A DNA stretch of 64,000 bases, from contig JBAJFG010000004.1 of the NCBI GenBank assembly GCA_037903475.1, forward strand, positions 1,612,001 to 1,676,000, given 5' to 3'. The notes below the pieces were generated by a model that did no database searches, had not been told where the DNA came from, and saw only the letters and a list, made by a program, of their open reading frames with translations. Shown piece by piece: positions 59,874 to 64,000 of this stretch. The translations under genes and the position numbers were made by a program. The number at the start of each line of letters is the position of its first letter. Positions within the stretch are counted from its first letter, which is position 1. This DNA comes from Ancylostoma caninum. Its lineage: Eukaryota; Nematoda; Chromadorea; Rhabditida; Ancylostomatidae.

Positions 59874-62800
59874 TTATGCTTCAAGATTTAGTGGTACCGG
59901 TTGATAATCTGGAAAACTTACAACTGAATTGTGAACGTTTTCTTCAGGGTCGGCCATTACTAGTCGAGCGTTTCCAGGACCTTGCATCGCATTGCTGTCG
60001 CTAAAACCAAAATTAAATTCGAACGACCAGTCAAGGATGCACTCAAAACTGACTGAATTCCAGTTTTTGGTTCAAATGGACGTACCCGAAGGGATCGCGG
60101 AATGGGTCATCCATATCAGGCTCGGTCGTTCGTCTGTAGATTGGATTGTCGAAGTTCAAGGCAGTGAAGGCTCCAGAAGAGTGACGCTTACGATAATACA
60201 CGACGCCCTAGAAAATTCCAAATTACTGAGACATTTTAAAATCTCAGGAACCTAAAGTGACAGTGATAGTGAGGAAAACGTACCATTACCCCAAATATCG
60301 ACAGCATTAAGAAGAACAGCATCGTACTCAGTGAAAAACCTCGCCCATTGCCACCAGTAGCAATGTCCACTAGAACACGTACGCATTGGCATCAAGTATC
60401 ATGATTTCTACGATTGTAACATAGCAAGCAACTCTTACCAGCACATTCTATGAGATCAGTAGGAGTGTTTCCCTCGCACATGCAGGCGAAAGGTCTATCG
60501 TGCCACACGGTTTCAAGTGCTCGTTCAGTCTTGCGATAGACGGCTCGAGGAAGGCACATCTGGTCACATCCGGAATCTCTACACTGTAACAGAATATGGT
60601 TATTCCTTTCCGTTATATGAATTTCTTAACCCTGTTTCGGTAACACCAGTTTAAAGGAGAGACTGCTGTTTTGCAGTAGCATAGGAACACCTAAAGTATG
60701 GCTGTAGATTTGAGGTCAATGGCATACCTTATTCTCCACTTTCGGCTGTGCTAGTCTGTGATAAATCCTAACGGTCATTGGTGTTGAAACTTTCTGCATG
60801 ATAGTACGCATTTCACCTCCAGTGAACTAAAAAATCCATTTAAGTGAAGGAAGAACTAGGTAAGTTCTTACAATGACCCCAAAAGGCAAAGTAAAGGCAA
60901 AATTTGTAATTTTTGAATGAACCTTATTTATTGTTATTACTCCATCGTGCTCCCAGTCAGTGTAGTAAATACGGTCCTCAAACACAGCAATGGAGAAGGG
61001 GTGGCGCAAATACTGGTGTGAATGTAGAATAATCTGTAAAAAAATACCGCTAGGCTCTAACTACCACACTCATCGACTCAGTATTTTTAACGATATTCAA
61101 TGATTCGGCTAAAGGAAGTAAATTTTGTCTGCTAACTACAAAGGCATAGGAAATTAACAACTGAATTTAAAAAGTGAAAAACATTTGGCTTAAAAACTGA
61201 CCTTTACATCACGTCCCCAGTAATCACACGAGAAAATTGATTTCACTTTGGCATCCGCCCAGTACACACGCTTGTCAATATAGTCGAGGGCAAGACCGTT
61301 GGGCCATTTCACACGATCTCCCTTCACGATGACCTGAAAATTTTCCTCACTTCTGCTACGGAGTAGAGCAAGCGAACGTCTCGAAGAAAGATATGCAAAG
61401 ATGATGGTAGTCATTAATTTATTAGTGAGGTGGAATAGAAATTTCCAAAACGTTGCTTATGTAAAGGATTCAAAACAGTGGATGTGAGACGTACCGTTCT
61501 GTGTTGTCCATCCATTCCAGCACGTTCGATGCGCGCCTCTTTGCCCCAGTCAGTCCAGAAGATCAGACCCATTTCTGGGTCTACCGCAATTGCTCGAGGT
61601 TCCTCCAGACCATCATAGAACAGGGTGCGCTTGCGACGAGTTGTCAAGTCCATGACATTCACCTTCAAAGCAGTGATACTAGAGAAATGAAAATAAAAAA
61701 AGAAGGGTAATCGCAACCTGATCAAGACCACCATCAGTCCAGAAAAGAAGATTATGGACCCAATCTACAGCCAATCCATCGGGAGTGTGTACATCCGAAT
61801 CGAGCAGAATGCTCTGTTCACCTTCAGCACACTGAAAAGAATAAGTATCATCCTCTTACTCTCGTAGCAACTGTATTCGTTCCAACCTTTTCTCTAACGG
61901 CCAAATGATGATGAACAGAGTCGTTACCAATTTTGCACATGAGGATTTTTTGCAAAGCAATATCTGACCATACCAGCGTCTGCAATATAACAATAGACAA
62001 TCTTGCTCTTTCAATAAAACACTAGACTCACGAACCCCATTTTCAAGATGGAAATCCATGGCAACAGCAGAACCTGGACTTTGGATGAGGGGGACATGTA
62101 CATTCGTAACTAGATCGAACTGTCTAATTGTTGCCCTGAAATAAAGGAAAAACTTGATCAAAGTAAAATATCGGGGATAGATTACTGCAAACCTATTGCT
62201 AAGCAAAAGAAGTGGGTCGCCTCCGAGAGCCCTGCATCTGTTCGGTACAGTGGAGTTCTGACTTCTACTGAGTTTATAGTGTGGGTGGCATCGACATACG
62301 TAACTACCAGGAGTGTTCTCGCAAATCTGATCACAAGCACCTGGCTGCTCACACTCGTTGATATCTAAAACATAGCTAGCCTGAGAAAGTACTACAAAAA
62401 TAAAGCTGCACTGTGATGAACTCGAGCAAGCTTGGCGTTTACAAAAAGCGAAATGATACATTCATTGATGCGATTTGTGTTTAATGTTGTTATGAAAAAA
62501 AATAGAATAGACGAAAAGAGTTAAACACATACCCTCGCACTTTCGATTAACGGCTCTGAATCCGGCCCTACAGTGGCATACACGAGCGTTCTTTGCGTAT
62601 GATTTGTGACAGTCACAATAGTCGCTCTTTTCATCACAAGTTGCTGGAAGGAAATTGGAGTTCGATGAGCTTGGCAACAGCATTGAACACCTGACAAACT
62701 CACTTATATTCTTGGCGCAAGTAATATCGTCACCACAATCATTATGTCCAGGTTTCACACAAAGATCCTTGTAATTGACGCAAACAGGAGGATCAGTGGG

Positions 62801-63735
62801 ACACGAGAACTGTGTGTCTTGATTGCATGACTCGACTAAAAAGCATGTTCATAATGGTAACAGCTTTGACAAAAACGGTTTGCGAAAGAGGCACATGTTC
62901 GAGCTCAAAAAGCACTGATCAGTGAAAAGGCCAGCGAAGATATTTTACACAGAAATCCAAGTGAATTTATGAAGGATATCACTTCGTAATTGCCTACCAG
63001 TGCCATTTGTAGGACAGTGCGACTCATCAGATCCGTCAGGACAATCCTCAACACCATTGCACCTGGAAGAAACAGAAACCAGTTTTGTGAAGTTGAACAT
63101 TACAATATTGATTACAAGAGGTTGATTGCTAACCACTGGCTCTCAGAAATACAGAGATTACTAGTGGGACATCTTCGTTCTCCTTTAACGCATTCTCTAG
63201 CCGAAGCACAATTTCTTTCGTCGCTTCCATCAGGACAATCTTCCTCTCCATCACAATACCACAACCTGTTGATGCAGTACTTTCCAGATGCGCATGCAAA
63301 CTCCTGAAATCCAAAGAAGTGTAATGGGAAAAAAGTTACGACAGGAGGGTACTATTCCACTTACCGTTTCTGGATGGGCACATTCATGAGGTTTGTCCGT
63401 GCAGTTCCTCTCATCAGAGTGGTCGAAACAATCGGCTTCACCATCGCAAACCCAATCTTTAGATATGCAGCCATCACTCGTAAGGCACTATAACTATACT
63501 TACATTACAAACAAAGTTAGGATTTGTCAAAGCCACACAAAAGAAAAAAAACCATGAGCTATTTCAATACTGCCCAGACTTGAAATGGAGATCAACTCAG
63601 CTAACCTTGAACATGTGTTTAGAGTCGCATATCTGCTGTGGCGTTTGCGTACAATTCTTTTCATCAGAACGATCTCCACAATCGTCCTCGCCGTCGCACT
63701 CCCAGTTTTTGAATATACAGATGCCGTTTGCGCAT
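59874..63735 (-). CDS. LRP/megalin-like LDL-receptor-family protein, C-terminal part, 18 exons
   Basis: Exons in coding order: 63735-63606, 63487-63365, 63303-63134, 63062-62998, 62835-62704, 62643-62533, 62364-62193, 62135-62036, 61979-61860, 61831-61718, 61662-61495, 61333-61202, 61033-60923, 60826-60728, 60583-60439, 60369-60284, 60207-60086, 60000-59874. GT-AG borders and phases all agree. Domains: at least four LDLa repeats with Ca-binding [17 protein letters not shown] ends, an EGF-like module, a Ca-binding EGF ([20 protein letters not shown]), a YWTD propeller ([37 protein letters not shown]), an EGF, one membrane segment ([14 protein letters not shown]), and a tail with FDNPIY, the NPxY clathrin-sorting signal. 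This is the endocytic receptor layout of megalin/LRP. The N-terminal repeats lie beyond the right edge. The tail either reads on to TAA at 59874 or splices at GTAAGT (59921). Confidence 0.93.
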
Positions 63736-64000
63736 CTAAACGAGGAATGTACACATAAAACCAAACAATTTGACAGGAAGCACTATCGATACTGAAGAGA
63801 AGCCCTTATTTACTACGTTGGAGAACGAAACCAATCCAAAGGAAACTGTTTGAATGGAGCTTCATGATATTTTCATATGACTTCACAAAATAGTGCATTT
63901 CCAAAATATGAGCGGAATTTCGGAGACTTCCAGTAGATCGGGAACCATTACAAAGAGAATAGCTTCAGAGGATGACGATGAAAATCCTACAACCTCCACT

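Overview
This is eukaryotic, animal-type genomic DNA. Genes are split into many short exons (about 50-180 nt) with GT-AG introns, much of the rest is inverted-repeat transposon debris and microsatellite, and there are RTE-type and LTR retrotransposon remnants. Exon style, short introns, AG-preceded start codons that could be trans-splice sites, an RTE retrotransposon and mariner fragments together suggest a nematode, probably a strongylid or hookworm-like species. That assignment is inference from gene style and repeat flavour, not from a marker gene.

Three host genes can be reconstructed by hand. (1) At the left edge on the + strand (115-1526, with an alternative end at 2434) is the 3' half of a DNAJC14/Jiv-type J-domain protein whose HPD motif reads NPD. 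(2) On the - strand, 26471 to 14780, is a sphingomyelin-synthase-family membrane enzyme with both catalytic motifs (SGHT and HYTIDV). It is spread over about 11.7 kb because of long introns, and one internal exon near the C-terminus was not found. (3) On the - strand, 63735 to 59874, are 18 exons forming the C-terminal part of a megalin/LRP-like LDL-receptor-family protein: LDLa repeats, EGF, a YWTD propeller, EGF, one membrane segment and an NPIY endocytosis motif. The N-terminal part lies beyond the right edge. Weaker coding signals lie at 32840-32927 (-) and 42560-43141 (+).

Layout: 3.1-11.5 kb is a nest of mobile elements. It holds a repeat pair that may be LTRs, a decayed gag-protease pseudogene, a perfect-looking 1.27-kb-arm inverted repeat, and several short terminal-inverted-repeat elements. 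12.1-13.4 kb is a dead mariner containing a GC-rich foldback element. 14.8-26.5 kb is the sphingomyelin synthase gene. 26.5-42.5 kb is mostly featureless intergenic DNA with scattered repeats. 43.9-44.5 kb is an RTE endonuclease fragment. 45.4-46.0 kb is a 59-bp minisatellite. 46.1-49.3 kb is a block of (TA)n and (CATA)n microsatellites repeatedly entered by one small element family. 50.1-51.0 kb is a mariner-type terminal-repeat element. 51.3-54.7 kb is a nearly intact RTE retrotransposon with one frameshift. 55.9-56.8 kb is another terminal-repeat element with a tRNA-like sequence inside. 59.9-63.7 kb is the LRP gene.

The most interesting signal is a ~260-280 bp element with 15-bp termini CAGTGGCGGACGCAG. 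Five young copies all sit inside (TA)n or (CATA)n arrays with flanks that fit 8-bp target duplications, and a related locus in the same window shows the site without element or array. It looks like a microsatellite-targeting, or microsatellite-generating, hAT-like MITE.
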